The notes: a model not told the origin generated them from the letters alone. A stretch of DNA of 64,000 nucleotides from Rosa chinensis (GCF_002994745.2 NC_037090.1:21712001-21776000), one strand, 5' to 3'. Shown: positions 20,260 to 33,147, counted from the stretch's first letter. Made by a program: numbers and translations.

Positions 20260-20508
20260 CCTCTATTGCCCCTCTATTGAAGGGCCCCCCAAATAGACGA
20301 CTATTGCCCCCAAATAGACGTGTATTGCCCCCCAAAAGAGAACAAAAAACCTCTATTGCCCCCCAATAGAACTTTTGATCACTGAAATGGGAACTAATCT
20401 CCATAAAATTAGACAAATAAAACTTTGATTAAGGAAAAAAACGAAAACATTACATAAATTCAAAATATCTATTGCCTCCCAATAGACGTCTATTGCCCCC
20501 GATAGAAC
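20260..20508. repeat. Cluster of CTATTG-C(4-6)-CAATAG palindromic units
   Basis: At least six copies of a unit with arms CTATTG and CAATAG around a C-run, at about 20262, 20300, 20322, 20352, 20468 and 20489, some with changed arms. Each could form a short hairpin, and the minus strand carries repeated runs of four to six G. Confidence 0.75.
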
Positions 20509-20723
20509 CATTTTTTTTTCTTTTCCTTTCTAAGCCTTCTGCCCATATTTTACCACAAAAAAATAAAAATAAAAATTGATTTGGGCACCCAGAAAATGCT
20601 CCGAGCACCCACATCTTCTACTCCCATCTTCGACTTCACGAGTTATTTCTCTCACACTTTTTAACATCTCCAGCAGACTAGACCAGCTATGCCCCTCCTC
20701 AACATGCATCTCACTCGAGTTCG

Positions 20724-21116
20724 CTAGTAGGCAGAAGGATAGAGGCAGAACTCAAAGCACTTGCGAATCTTTGGAATCAATTTCACTACCTTCATGTAGT
20801 TCGAAACCTTAAATTCCACCGATTCTGCCTCCGAAGTCACCAGATTCGCATCCCTCCCCAAATCCACAGCGTCATCGCCTTCCTCACCGCAACCATCGAC
20901 GGCCACAATGACGCCGCTCCCATCTCCTATATCTCCAAATCTCTCATAATCACGATCGTCGTCGTCGTCGCCAATCTGATCAAGATTGAGCAAGGGAGTC
21001 TTCTCCTGGGAGGTTCCGACGAGGGCGGACTCCGGCGGCTTCTCGAAAACGTCCTGGCCGGCGCTGCTCTTGTCCTCGGCTCCATCCTTATCAAAACTAT
21101 CCGGAAGATAGAGCAT
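20724..21116 (-). CDS. Unrecognised open frame, possible captured gene fragment
   Basis: 130 codons from ATG 21116 to the stop at 20724. The product is very acidic, with a run of five Asp and the segment DRDYERFGDIGDG. I do not recognise a family. The DNA is markedly more GC-rich than its surroundings and is bracketed by (GA)n runs at 20124-20152 and 21142-21165, which fits a fragment captured by a transposon. No introns or promoter could be assigned. It may be non-coding. Confidence 0.25.
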   Translation of the reverse strand: MLYLPDSFDKDGAEDKSSAGQDVFEKPPESALVGTSQEKTPLLNLDQIGDDDDDRDYERFGDIGDGSGVIVAVDGCGEEGDDAVDLGRDANLVTSEAESVEFKVSNYMKVVKLIPKIRKCFEFCLYPSAY

Positions 21117-21369
21117 GACCTTGGGCCTAGGAAGCAGTGGGGGAGAGAGAGAGAGAGAGAGAGAGTGTGAGCAATGCTGTAGTTTATTAATTAGGCTTAT
21201 GGTAAAATGGTCATTTAATGTTAAATTGTGTAGATGAGAACAAAAATCTGTTGTCGGTGTAAATGGGAGAATTTTTGCTCATTCTGGCTCTTTTGGTCAA
21301 TGACCCTTTTTCTTTTTGTTACTTTATTTTTTGTGGTTATATTGTATTTTATTTGAGTTTTTGATACAA

Positions 21370-21923
21370 GGCAAAAAAATCATCACTGGTCACTGAGTTA
21401 TGACCCGATCGACACTTGACCCATTGACTTTTAAAAAATATCACTTAACCCACTCACATTTTCTATTATCTTACACTTAACTCATTGACGTTAAATCTCT
21501 TTTTAGAAACCATTAAAGTTGATGGTCTATTTTTCGAAACACTAAATATACATTTCTAACTTGAAAAACATTTTTTTCTAAATAAAAAAATGACAGATTT
21601 TTTTTTGTTTTCAAATTAAAATTGAATTTTTTTTAATTCTTTTTTATTAGAAATTATCATAAAAGTATAAAAATTTGAAAGAAAAAAAATCTAATAACTT
21701 TCTTCAAAAAATTTATTTTTATTTTAATATTTTATTTTTTAAATATTTTATATGTAATTTGACGAAAATAATCCTCTCCATACAAATTTTTAATGACACA
21801 ATAGATGGGAGTGAGTTATGTGCAAGACAGATATAAAGTGAGTAAATTAAGTAATATTTTTAAAAAGTTAGTGAGTTAAGTGTCGAACAGGTCATAACTC
21901 AGTGATCATTGGTGATGTTTTCC
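21370..21923. mobile_element. MULE-type MITE with about 125-bp inverted repeats
   Basis: Arms at about 21370-21500 and 21800-21923 share CACTGAGTTATGACC and the downstream CACTTAACTCACT-like text in inverse orientation. The flanks TTTTGATAC and TTTTGATAT form an imperfect 9-bp duplication. The interior is extremely AT-rich without coding potential. Confidence 0.65.
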
Positions 21924-22938
21924 TTTTGATATAAATACTTTGTCATAGTTAATGTGGCATTCCCATATCATTTAATAAAATACTTTGATATTTGGATTTT
22001 TTTTTACATTAGCTACCCCAAAAGATGAGATGCAAGTGGTACACAAAAAGGTAATTCGCTAGCTTTATTCTTAACAAAATACACATCATTGTTACCAAAC
22101 CCAATCACTGTTATTTTTATAATGAACTACTAAGCCCATGACTCTAATGATAAAACAAGATGTTTGATAAGCATAGCCACATTAAAGATCAATCCAACAC
22201 CACTTGATTTTTGTAATAATACGATAGTGTATTAGCAGTTTGACGATGCAATAATAATGAAGGAGGGATGCTGGCCTTCTTCTCCAGAGAAAACCTCTAT
22301 GCTCGAGTTTTCACTCCTAAGTTGAGAGTCAATGACGCTTCTCTAAGCCCTTCATAGTCGCTTTTGCCTGGGTTCCGAGCCGGATCTGAGGCATCTTGCC
22401 TCTTTTTCCCCTTCCTGTTGTTTGTTCTTTCATTCATTTTTGTTTTGGAGCATTTAAAACCAAATTTCCTTCTTCCAAATCTTTTTTTTTCGGGCAGAGA
22501 TAGAGAGAGAAGATTGTGTACAAGAAAAGAAATTGAGTAAATAATTAGGAGAAAAAAAAAGGCAAAGAAATTAAAAAAAAACAATATATCGAGCAGAATA
22601 AAAAAAATAAGAAAGAGAGGATAATGTGGTCCTCAGTGAAAAGGTGAAAGTCTCTTTGAAGGGTTAAAGTCCCAAAAAGAAGTTGATGAGTAAAGGTCCA
22701 TGAACGAAGCATGACACAAAAGTGCCAAGACAAAGCAACACAAAGGCGCCAAGAGAAAAATGCTCCCTAGAAGTGGCAAAAGTCTCAAGGTGAAGAGTGA
22801 CACAAAAGTCTCAAGTTGACAAGGCTCCCTGAAGGCACAATGGTCAAATGAAGAAAGAACTCCCCATAGACAAGACTCTCTCAAGCCATAAGTGAGAGGC
22901 ATTGAGCTCATACAACGGGTGTGATGGTGATCGACTAT

Positions 22939-23414
22939 TTTTTGACCTACAATTATGGCAAAGGACCCAATAATAAATGCGGTAATGCTTAGTCAGCAAT
23001 ATTCAAGAATAAGTGACAAGTGGCAGCGCGCTATTAGGTTGAGGGGATTGGAGTAAGGCTCAAGGAAAGTCTCAAAGTGTGTAACGCAAGTTACTAGTTT
23101 GAGACTTGCAACCCAAATCATGAGATACTTGTAGTGCAAGTTTAAGGGTCACTACTTGGAGCCCAAGCAATGATCCGCCTATAAATAAAAGATTCGACAG
23201 TCAGGTAACACATCTAATTCCAACTTATATACTACACTCGACTGAGAAAGTTACTGAGTTAGGCATCGAACGGTTTCTATAAGTACCCCCTCCCCTTTCG
23301 AGTGAACGAAATCAACAATCAAATAGAGCTTTTCGATTTCTATTGGTCAGCTCTTGCTCCAGTTCGAACTTATTTGTGAGTCAAAATGCAATCAGAATTT
23401 TCTTGTCACCAACA
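22939..23414 (+). repeat. 5' LTR of the short LTR element
   Basis: Direct copy of about 24482-24957 at roughly 80 percent identity by eye. A TATA-like CTATAAATA lies near 23180. Confidence 0.75.
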
Positions 23415-24481
23415 AGAGGAACCATTTGTGGTAATGCTTTTTCATAAAAAGTGATGCCAAGAGTTGCACATCAAAAAATCTCATTTTTATAACTAAGGAC
23501 TAGGAGTGACAAAATACAAGCTCCAAACGGAGTTGGCTCAAATCTAGTTGGGAGCTCAAACTTGCCTTCAGTGGATGAGATATAAAGGTTAAGGCAAGAA
23601 CTCGAGCAACTCAGAAAAGAAAACCAGAATAAGGAGGCTCGAGAAGACCTTATAACTCGACAATGACTCATGAAGAAGACAGGGGCAGCTATATCAGGAT
23701 ACAAGCCACAAGATAGGCCTTACCCTTACATAGAGATGGCGACAGCCCTATCTTACATGATTTCACCCTCAGAGACGAATAAAGGCGATTGATGGAGAAA
23801 GCATTGTCATGCATAGTTTGACTTAGAACTCCTAAGACTTTGAATACATTTGTGTTTTTTATATTGTTGATGAACTTCTCTTAAATTTCGGCTCTTGGTA
23901 AGAGCGACAAACTGCAAGCGCATGCAGTCAAGTCATAGGAGAGGTTACCATTCTATTAACTGTTTTTCTTCCTGCGTTGTGAACACACAGTAAGAAAGAC
24001 AAGGGGGCAGGATGGGGAAGTGAAAGGAGTGGTTAAAAGATCTTTTCGACCTTATTGAATACTCAAGGAGGTGAGCGCCTAAGAAGACGAACGCTCAAAG
24101 AGGTCAGTGCTCGAGGATGCCAGCACTTGAGGAGGCGAACACATAAAGAGGTGATCGCGTTGAGTGCTCAAAGAGTCGACCGCCTTGAGTGCTCAAGGAG
24201 GCAGTAACCTCGTCAAAATTCCAAACCGGCTGAGACGACAACCCACCTCCAAGTTAGTTTTATACTTGATATGTTTAATAATTAAAGGTATACATTGGTA
24301 GAGCATTAAGTATTACCCCATCGAGACTCGAGGTGACAATCACCATCAAGGCTACAGGGAAAAGGAGATTGTGCTGCGTTAGAAGAGAGGGAACCTCCAA
24401 GCCGGGCTTAGGTCAGAGTTGGGATTTGGAAATTTCCTCTTAGGACGAGTATCCAAAGAGAAAATTTGGGGGCATTATGGG

Positions 24482-24957
24482 TTTTTTGAACTACAATTAT
24501 GGCAAAGAACCTAGCAATAAATGCGATAATGATTAGTCATCCTAATTCAAGGAATAAGCGACAAGTGGCAGCGGGCAATTAGGTTGAGTGGAGTAAGGCC
24601 CGAGGCAAATCTCATTGTGTGTGGCACAAGTTACTAGTTCGAGGCTTGCATCGCAAGTCATGAGCTACTTGTTGTGCAAAAGTAAGAGGTCAGTACTAGG
24701 AACCCAAGTAATGATCCGCCTATAAATAGAAGACCCGACAGCCGGTGACACATCTCATTTCAACTTGTTTACTACACTCGACTGAGAAAGTTACAGAGTT
24801 AGACATCAGAGGGTTTTTTGCAAGTACACGCCCCTCCTCTTCAAGTGAATGGAGTCAACAATCAAATGAAACTTCTCGATTTCTATTGATCAGCTCCCAC
24901 TCTAGTTTGAATTTATTGGTGAGTCAAAGTCCAATCGAAATTTTTTTGTCACCAACA
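24482..24957 (+). repeat. 3' LTR of the short LTR element
   Basis: Direct copy of 22939-23414. Followed by the target duplication ACTAT at 24958-24962. Confidence 0.75.
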
Positions 24958-25287
24958 ACTATTTTGAAAAGCTTGAAATAAAATATTAGTGAGCTATGAG
25001 AATGATCCCACATAGAAATTAGAGAAAAAAGTTTTCTAAGTTGTGAGACAGGAAAAACTCCCAAGACCCGAAGTGACTAAAAAAGTGTCACTAAATAAGT
25101 TTTTTGCAATCAAATTTAGGTGCTAGCATTGTGTGAATGAGATTTTAACCAAATATTTTTATGACAAGCAGATTATGATAGTTGAATAGTATCTAGATAT
25201 GCATTGATTGTCAAATCAGAGAAGACTAAGCGAGAGTAGACCTATATTGTAATTTTTTTCATGGATCATCTAGCCAGTAGGAAAAAT

Positions 25288-25466
25288 TGTTATGTACGTC
25301 AGCCGAACCACGTGGCGGTGCCGCTGACCAATTAAAACTCAGCAAACTTTATCCTTATTATGAAACTATCCCTACTTTTTAAAAGTGAAATATCCAAAAT
25401 ACCCCACCTGCTAAGGCACTGATTGGTCAGCCGTACCAGACACGTGGTACAGCTGACACGCAAAAC
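25288..25466. mobile_element. Small inverted-repeat element with CACGTG in each arm
   Basis: GTCAGCCGAACCACGTG at the left and GTCAGCTGTACCACGTG read inwards from the right pair for about 40 bp, through GGCTGACCAAT-like ends. It is non-coding. No target duplication could be fixed. Confidence 0.45.
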
Positions 25467-26335
25467 CTTCTTAGCCAATAGAGGCATAAAGTGCATGCTC
25501 CAATCCTTCCTAGTTCTAATTCTAATCAAGGATGAAATAACAGCTTAGGCACGAGCAAACATTGAAAAATCAATCCACAAGACATAGTCACATTGAATCT
25601 ATACATCAATGTTTCTCCAAAGCCAACCTAAACATGAAAATTTTTCAAAAGCCCAAGTTCCAAGTTCACACCACATTTCAATTCTGGCCACATTCCCAAA
25701 ACTTTTTTCTTTCCCTGCATTCCCATCAATCAACTTATACAATAATCTAATCTTCATCCCGCAACAATTTCTTCGGGTTGACAAGGGTCATCTCTCTTTT
25801 GGTCTCTTTAACAGTCTCTGTTACGTTGTTTATTCACAAGAAATACTAATTAATTTTGAGGGAAAATGAGGAAGATGATGATTCGGAGAGAAAATTGGCA
25901 AGATTGGTGATTTTGAAGGGACAATAGAAGGGAAAGGGGGAAAGTGTTTTAGAAATAGTACGGATCTCACAACATAGCGACGACAGAGTATGGATCACAA
26001 TCTCCCTAGTATGGCTCGTTAGTTATCTTACCAAGGGAGGATCATAGTTGCGACATTGCATTAGATTGATCAATTTGTCAAATTCAATTATCGGTTTGGT
26101 TCTGATCTTGAGCATGTATTCGATGTTGAAGATGACGACATGGATTGCTACAAGAAGAATGGTGGTGGTAGTGATATTGTGGTAGCTTTGACAGTGATAG
26201 CGACTGCTGGTTGATGGCTATGGTCACTATGATTTCTTCTTGTGCCCTAAGGTTTAGTTCAGATACAGGACTTGGGCCTGAGAGCCCACTAGTTTATTTT
26301 ATGTTAGTTTTTTTTTTTTACTTTATAATAAGAAG

Positions 26336-26625
26336 CAACTCCAACAACTTCTTCATATTTGATTTTTCTCTACTTTAGGAAAAAAATGAGATTCTTTAGC
26401 TCCAACAGATTCTTTATAACTATCTCCATTTTAGGGATAATGAGGAAAAAGAAAATAAAATTTCCTAAATTTACAGCAATCTCTAAAATTTTAAGGAATA
26501 ATTATGGATATTTTAAAGATTGCTATAAAATAGAGAATTTGTTGGAGTTTGAAAAGAAAAATATGCTAAAATTTTGACTTTTGCTTCCTTATAATACAGA
26601 AATTTTAGAGAAGCTGTTGGAGTTG
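26336..26625. mobile_element. MITE with CAACTCCAACA termini
   Basis: CAACTCCAACAACTTCT at 26336-26352 is inverted at 26609-26625 as AGAAGCTGTTGGAGTTG, with further weak pairing inside. The interior is AT-rich and non-coding. This is a common plant MITE architecture; its superfamily was not determined. Confidence 0.6.
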
Positions 26626-29312
26626 TATATGGCTCTCTAAAGGCCAGATCCCTATCACTTAACTTGAGGAGTTAAGATGACCACATAGTTAAATTTGTGT
26701 ACAAGGTTGATTTAATTTTAGTATTGCTTTCTACTATTTATAAGTTTTCTACATTATAACTTTTCAAGCGGTTATAAAGTTAGCATTCACGTCAATGCTC
26801 TTTCAACTTTTTGTTGGGATTAGTTTAGTTTCGGCTGCCCTAGAGACTTCTCGTTGTAATTTCTTTTCTTCATAAAAAAAAATTATAAAAAAAAGGACTT
26901 TATAAAAGGGGTTAGGTGTATGCATGTCTAATATTATTTTATACAACAGAATTATTTTTGTTGAGGTCGTTACTGACAAGTCTGTGCCCTTGTAATATTA
27001 CCAAATTATAAATCAATCATCCGTTCTTGAAATTGAGATTGGTCCTGGAATGAGATAGAGATTCCAATAATTTCATTCCCCACACTCAATTTCCCTCAAT
27101 TTCAACCAAACAAAAGCATATCCTCAATTCCATTCAGTCCCATTCCAAGTATCATTTTCATTCCTATCCATTTCACCAATCAAACAGGCAACTAAAAGAA
27201 GAACTAATTACAGATAGATATCTTGTACTTCTCTTGTTGGTGTGTTCAATGCTAGCTTCTCAAATTATTTAGCATCAACCGGCAACGATCTGATTGCACA
27301 TAAAGGCAGTCTCAAGTTTCAGAATAAGACCAAAACAAAACAAGACACACTTGCCCATCCGTGAGTGCAGCAAAAATCATATCACATAATGCCTCCAGTC
27401 CTCCACAGACCTACATTGTCATATCTCTCCTATGCACTAATAATGCTCACCACCCTTTGGCTCAGTGGCCTGCACGTTAGAGTCGAGGGACCCTCAAACA
27501 GTCAAACAGGTCATCTTCCTCAAATGTTAGGGACTGATTAACCCCTAAGCTTTTAAAACTGATTGATCCAACAAAAACAGAGTGCAGCATAATTGCATAT
27601 GCAAATGTCTTGAATGTACCATTGCCTCATAATACACCCGATATGAGCAATCTATAATTAGCACACACAGGTGCCCACAAACATGAAGAACAGCTTAAGG
27701 GGGTCCTTCTGTTCTGTCTATGCAAGGTAGAAAGAGTTAAAACTAAGATGGATGAGGCTGTTCCTGGGAAGAAGCTATTTGATCACACGGTAAATGAGTG
27801 ACATACATGTAATGGAAAGTCAGACTCACGTTCACAACAGAACAGAGAGTGCAGTGGCCAAGACTGCATCCCCATATTTCAAGTAACCAGCACAATCCTC
27901 CAAAGCTGAGACCGTAGGATCTAGATTTATCATCTTCTCAATAATTCAAGTAAACGTTAACAATCCTCAACTCACACAAAAGAAGAAAAAGAAGATATTT
28001 ACTTGCCAAATAATGTGATAGATAAATGGGGTTCAACAGTTAGGGGATAGGTTCAGATATAAACAGAATCGAAGACTACGATATCACTTATCATCTAGGT
28101 TGGTGCATGTGGTGATTAATTTGTTTGTGTACGTTATTATCATTAATCAAATAAGTAGCTGTTGAGTGTCCATTACTCTATTTAAAAGCAGATTCCACAA
28201 ACCAAACTCAAAAGTTTAATTTTGTTTAAGCTAGGTACCTCTATATGTACGGATTATCTGACTACAGACCCTCAAATTCAATTGAATCTTGAAACCCAAC
28301 TCAGCTAGGTGGACCTTAATTACTTGGTTTTACCTTCTAAACTTAATTAGCCAACTGGGTGTCCTTATTGCTTCGATCTACCTAACCTTTCCTACTGAAA
28401 TCTGAATGAAATCAGCATTATATTCCATGGTTGCTTTTGTATGACTGAACTTATATCATAAGAATAGTAGAATACCTCCTGAACCAAGTAGATTTAGGTG
28501 AGTTAATTGGTCCAAGAATACCCTTTTTCATCAACCATAAATCAATTTTGTTTTAAAACTTAACGAGATAGCAGTTGGGTTTCTCTTGGTATTATTTATT
28601 TCATGTCCTAAACTAGACTTGAGGAGACTAATCAGACTATAGTGCCTCACTGCCTCGTTGATATTGTACTAGACTGCCTGGTTTATGTGTGCTTCCCCGG
28701 GTACTGCCGCCTTACGTCTTGATTCAAACTCATAATCTGGGATCCACATGTGCCATCATATATCATTTGAAATCACATGTGTCATCCTCAGCCAAGTGCC
28801 GGCACACGTCCAAATAAAATATTACCGGAAGTACTGACTAGCCTCAAGTAGGTGTATGGTTGAAGCTTCTGGTATAGTCAATGAATAAATTCCTCAAGCC
28901 TAAGAGTGTTTCTCTAGACCTTGATGATTTTGCTAATTCTGGGCATGTTCGGCAGAAACAGAAACACGGATGAATACTAGTCGACCCACGATTTACTTTA
29001 TCATGACCAGAATAAAGAAAAAAATCTGATGAAATTCAGATATGGGACTTGAAAGCACAAATTAAGAAATAAGTAGGAACAAGTTCTCATTCATAATTCC
29101 TCTCTATCTACATCACTACTAGAACGTCTTAAAGCATAAATTTCATGGCTTGCACTTGAGATCTCTACTGAAATCTGCAACCCAACCACAACACACCAAC
29201 ACCAGAAAAAATATTGACATTTAATTCCCAGACAGAAAGAAAACACATACTATCTACACCTACCAGAAGTAGGAAATCAACCTCTGGGAAGGAAAGCAAC
29301 AAAGTACCTCCT
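26626..29312. other. Intergenic downstream of the TMK gene
   Basis: About 2.7 kb without a supported gene. 27010-27190 resembles a MITE fragment rich in CATTCC words. The first few hundred bases below 29313 probably include the TMK 3' UTR. No RNA gene was recognised. Confidence 0.5.
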
Positions 29313-32300
29313 TTACCGACCATCAGCCGAAGTAAAAGAGTCTGCAAACCCAGTTGGCCGTGCTGGTATACTGCTCTTGCTGTCTTCTAGGTCCATGTAA
29401 CTGGAATCCTTTCCTTCTGCTTCCTGCCAACCTTTCACCATCTGGTTAAGCGGGAGGCTGTAGTCTATGCCAGAATATTCATCATCCTCATCATTAAATG
29501 GTTTCCATTTTTCAACCAGTGGGGACAATACATTCACAGCATGACCCATATCTGGTCTTTGGCTGGGTTCCCTTGCAGTGCAGTGGCCAGCTAGTTCCGC
29601 AATTGTGGCGATGCTCTCAAATGTTTCTTCTTTCATGTCTTTTATATCAAGGGTTGGGTCAATGGCTGCCAACAGTTTCTCCTTATTTGATTTGATGTGC
29701 CAGAACCATGCAGCCAAGTACTGGCTTTCTTCAGGCCTATCATCATCCAGCGCCATCATTCCAGTTAATAGCTCCATTAGCACAACCCCAAAACTGAATA
29801 CATCTACTTTGGTTGTAATTTTTCCTGTCACTGAATCACAGGTGAGAAACTTGAGAGTTAGTGGGACTATACACAACCTCCAAAGGAACATAACATAAAT
29901 CAAAGATGTGTATATAGAAAACTATATTCATATTGCCATCTTTTTTATCAAGTAGGCAACTTCTTATCTTGGGGTTAAAACAAAACTAAAGACCTTTCAA
30001 AACCCTCCCTGAAATTATCAATTTATCAAATTGTTTTGCACTTGATAAAATGGACCGATATTAATCCACTAGTAGGTCACATTAATTCCTGTTGCATACT
30101 TATGTATGCTGCTAAACAAAAATTAATCACAACTTGGTTGGTAGTTCACGCTATCCTTATGCAAGAAGTTGGTAGTTCAACTTCAAACCCCATTAGCTAC
30201 TACAGAGTATTTCTTCTTTTTTTCCTTAAAAAATGCAGGTTAACTGGATGCTGTGTGACCTTATATTTTCATTCTGAAAGATGGACATATACTATGTGCA
30301 TGAAATTTTAATAATCAGTACTACGTTGCTAAAACAAAATGTCTTAGAAGGCTTACCAGCATACTCTGGTGCTAAGTAACCAAATGTTCCAGCAAGCCTG
30401 GTCACAACAGATTTTTCACCATCAGGAGCCAGTTTCACCAATCCAAAATCTGATATTTTTGCTTTAAAATCATCACCAAGTAAGATGTTTGATGACTTGA
30501 GGTCTCTGTGTATGAAGCTTTGGTGTGCAAGATTATGAAGATACTCCAGCCCCCTAGCAACGTCCAAGGCAATATTTAGCCTCCTCATCCAAGAGAGAGG
30601 TTCTAGTTTAAAGGTTTTCCAATGAAAAAGATGCCTGCTCAGAGCCCCTTGAGGCATATATTCATACACAAGCATTCTCTCATTCCCTGCAACAGAATAA
30701 CCCAACAGTGATACCAAATGACGGTGTCGGACCTTTGAAAGAACTGCAATTTCGGACTGGAATTCATCCAAGGCTTTGTTGCTTATCACACCTGCCTCCA
30801 TTCTTTTCACTGCTATTTTTGTCCCATCATCCAATTCTCCCTTATAAACAACCCCAAAACCACCACGACCAAGCTCATTTTCAGAAGCAAAATTCTTTGT
30901 CACATTCCGAAGAACTTGAACTGATATGACGAGATTTCCAGCTTCAATGACATGAGACTCACCTATCCCACTGCTGTTTCTGCTTGCAGAACCGCTCCCC
31001 GTGAGGGTAGAAGTGCTTCCAGCGGTATTAGCGGCAACGACAATCTTAACCGTGTTATCTGAATCAGATGGATCTCTTGGATGAATTACAAGGGAACTTG
31101 GAGCCTGGAAGCGAGTTCTTCTCTTCTTACAATAGTAGATGGATAAAGGAATTACAAGCAAAGCAACAACAGCAACACTTGTAACAGGAGCAACAATTGA
31201 AACTATGTTGGTTCCTTTTGATCCTTTTGATTGAGAAGTACCATTCCCATTAGAACTTGTGTCTGTTGGGGAAGATGGGTTGGTCGTTGATGAAGAATCA
31301 TTCTCTGGTGCTGGGCCTTGCTCAGATGGATTACCGTGAAACAAAGGATTCCCATCAATGACCACTTTAACGGTGTTGGCAAATTTTGGCAATGGAGGGC
31401 TAATATCATTCCCAGTTAGATCCAGCATTATCAGGGCTTTCAAGCGAGTCCAGTTGGGAGGAATCTTACCCGTCAAATGGTTATTCTGAAGCTTAATCTG
31501 AACAAGAGAACCTAACTTAGCAACTGAAGGACTCAACGTACCATTGAGATTATACTTGGGCAAATTTATAACAGACACCTTCCCATTGTTGCCACAACTC
31601 ACTCCCAACCATGACTCTTTGCAAGGATCATTACCAGACCACTTAGAAGCAAGTGTTGTAGGGAAATCCAACCCCTCAAGGAACCCTATAAGCGCCATAA
31701 CCTCCGGCGCACAAGGACGCCCCGGAGTTTGTGAACAGAATGCATTTGAATCATAACTCACATTCTTTGCCTTAAACTCTGGTACTGGACCCATGAAATG
31801 GTTATTGTTCAAATTCAATGTATCAAGTTCCAGATTAGCCAAACTATCAGGAATCACACCACCAAGTTGGTTTTGATTCAGATTAAGATCCTTCAAAGAA
31901 ACCAAATTACCAATGCTGTCCGGGATAGTACCTGTGAACTGATTCCCATGAAGCCAAGCCAAGTTGAGCTGCGCCATTGTTGTGATCACATCAATAGGAC
32001 CACTCATTCCCCCGCCTTTCGGATTGTTCAACTGCAGCCTCTGCAAGTTAAGGCCAGTAAATCTCTTCGGAATTTCGCCGGTCAAACCATTCCCTGAAAG
32101 CTCTAACACAGTTAGCGACGAAAGGTTGCCGAGAAAATCCGGCAACGGACCAGCCAGATTGCAACTCCCACAGGTCAGATTCTGCAGCTGCGCCGAATTC
32201 AGCAACTGTGGAGGGAATGTCCACCCTGTAGTGGCATTCAAATCCAAGCCATCCAATGCCAGAACCTCCAGAGCATCAAGGCCTTCGAAAAAGTCACCGG

Positions 32301-32691
32301 GAATAGAACTGAAATCGTTGTAATCAAGAAAAGCATACTTCAATTTAGACAAGCCTTTGAGAGTAGGCAAAGGCCCACTGAACTGGTTCCTCTGGAGGCC
32401 TATGTTGGAGAGCTCAGAGAGCTGGTTGAGGTTCTGGGGCAGAGGACCCTTCAAGCCCAGCTTCTGAACCTGAATCTGGGAAACCCTATCACCAGAACAG
32501 AACACATGGTCCCACATTGGAGGGCCACAAGGGTCGTCGCCATTATCAGGCCAGTTCAAGAGCTCGGAATTCTCCATGTTCTTCTTGAACTGGTTGAGAA
32601 TGGCCAGGTCATTGGGGTCTGTGGCGCTGAACGCCACTGAAAGGAGGGAAAGGAGAAGAAGGAAGGGTATAACAAGGTTAGGGTGTTCCAT
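29313..32691 (-). CDS. TMK: TMK-type leucine-rich-repeat receptor-like kinase
   Basis: Plasma-membrane receptor kinase. TMKs act in auxin perception and growth signalling. Two exons, 32691-30357 and 29830-29313, are joined across a 526-bp intron (GTAAGC..CAG) and give 950 residues, close to the family's usual size. In order: signal peptide (about 1-22), an N-terminal cap with paired Cys, two LRR blocks separated by a Cys-containing non-LRR insert (about residues 325-380), a Ser/Asn/Gly-rich linker, a transmembrane helix (about 494-515) followed by KKRR, and a kinase domain. The kinase shows GRGGFGVVYKG (about 607), AVKRME, HRDLKSSN (about 727), DFGLVK (about 746) and APEYA at the exon junction. 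All catalytic residues are present and it is an RD kinase. An in-frame ATG at 32709 would add six residues; 32691 gives the cleaner signal peptide. Which TMK paralogue it is cannot be told by eye. Confidence 0.93.
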
Positions 32692-32709
32692 GGCGGATCT
32701 GTGAAGCAT

Positions 32710-33100
32710 TGAAAAGCCAAAAACGGTGGCAGAGAAGCTTCATGCGGCCATCAATGGCGGTTTCTTGGAGTACCCTTTTTGAAAATCTTGGGAGAGAAGT
32801 GGAGAATTTAGGGGGGTGGTGAAATGAAGGGAGGAGGGTGAAGAGAGTGTGTTGCAGTGTGACGAGTAGTTATGAGGATCGAGTAGTGATAAAAAGGCAT
32901 TGAAAATTTTTCAGCTTTTTTTCCTTTTTCTTTTCTTTTCTGATCTCGAACGAAAACAAAACTAGCTTTAAGACCAAGTTTCAAGCCAGGCTGGCCTGCG
33001 AGGCATCTTTATTATGAGAATTTTTCAACACGCAGCAAGAAAATATGGAAATGAAAATGTGGAATACACATTGTCTTCGTGCAAATTAATTAGTGTAAGA
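32710..33100 (-). promoter_or_regulatory. TMK upstream region
   Basis: Probable 5' UTR and core promoter. It contains purine-rich tracts and, on the minus strand, pyrimidine-rich CTTCTC-like tracts near 32820. A TTTTTATCACTA string near 32890 is a weak TATA candidate. No firm element is defined. Confidence 0.3.
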
Positions 33101-33147
33101 CCCTAATACAATTGCTTGAAAACTCGTTTGACATGGGACACTTTTGT

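Larger units (their letters stand above)
22939..24957 (+). mobile_element. Short non-autonomous LTR retrotransposon
   Basis: Two direct repeats of about 475 bp (22939-23414 and about 24482-24957) flank about 1.07 kb and are bordered by the 5-bp duplication ACTAT (22934-22938, 24958-24962). Both LTRs end TTGTCACCAACA, and both contain GATCCGCCTATAAATA near their middle. A polypurine-like AAATTTGGGGG precedes the second LTR. Inside are only remnants: a gag-like stretch at about 23580-23800 and imperfect repeats of CTCAAGGAGGCG-type units at 24060-24200. No pol domain is present, so movement would need an autonomous partner. LTR 5' ends do not show a clean TG. Confidence 0.8.

Noticed and set aside
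22297..22584. 95-codon minus-strand frame with a hydrophobic start
   Set aside because: The hydrophobic N-terminus comes from a T/A-rich low-complexity run and no family is recognisable.
31203..32323. Several 68-119-codon frames on both strands within the TMK gene
   Set aside because: They overlap LRR- and transmembrane-coding DNA of an intact 950-residue receptor kinase and have no domains of their own.
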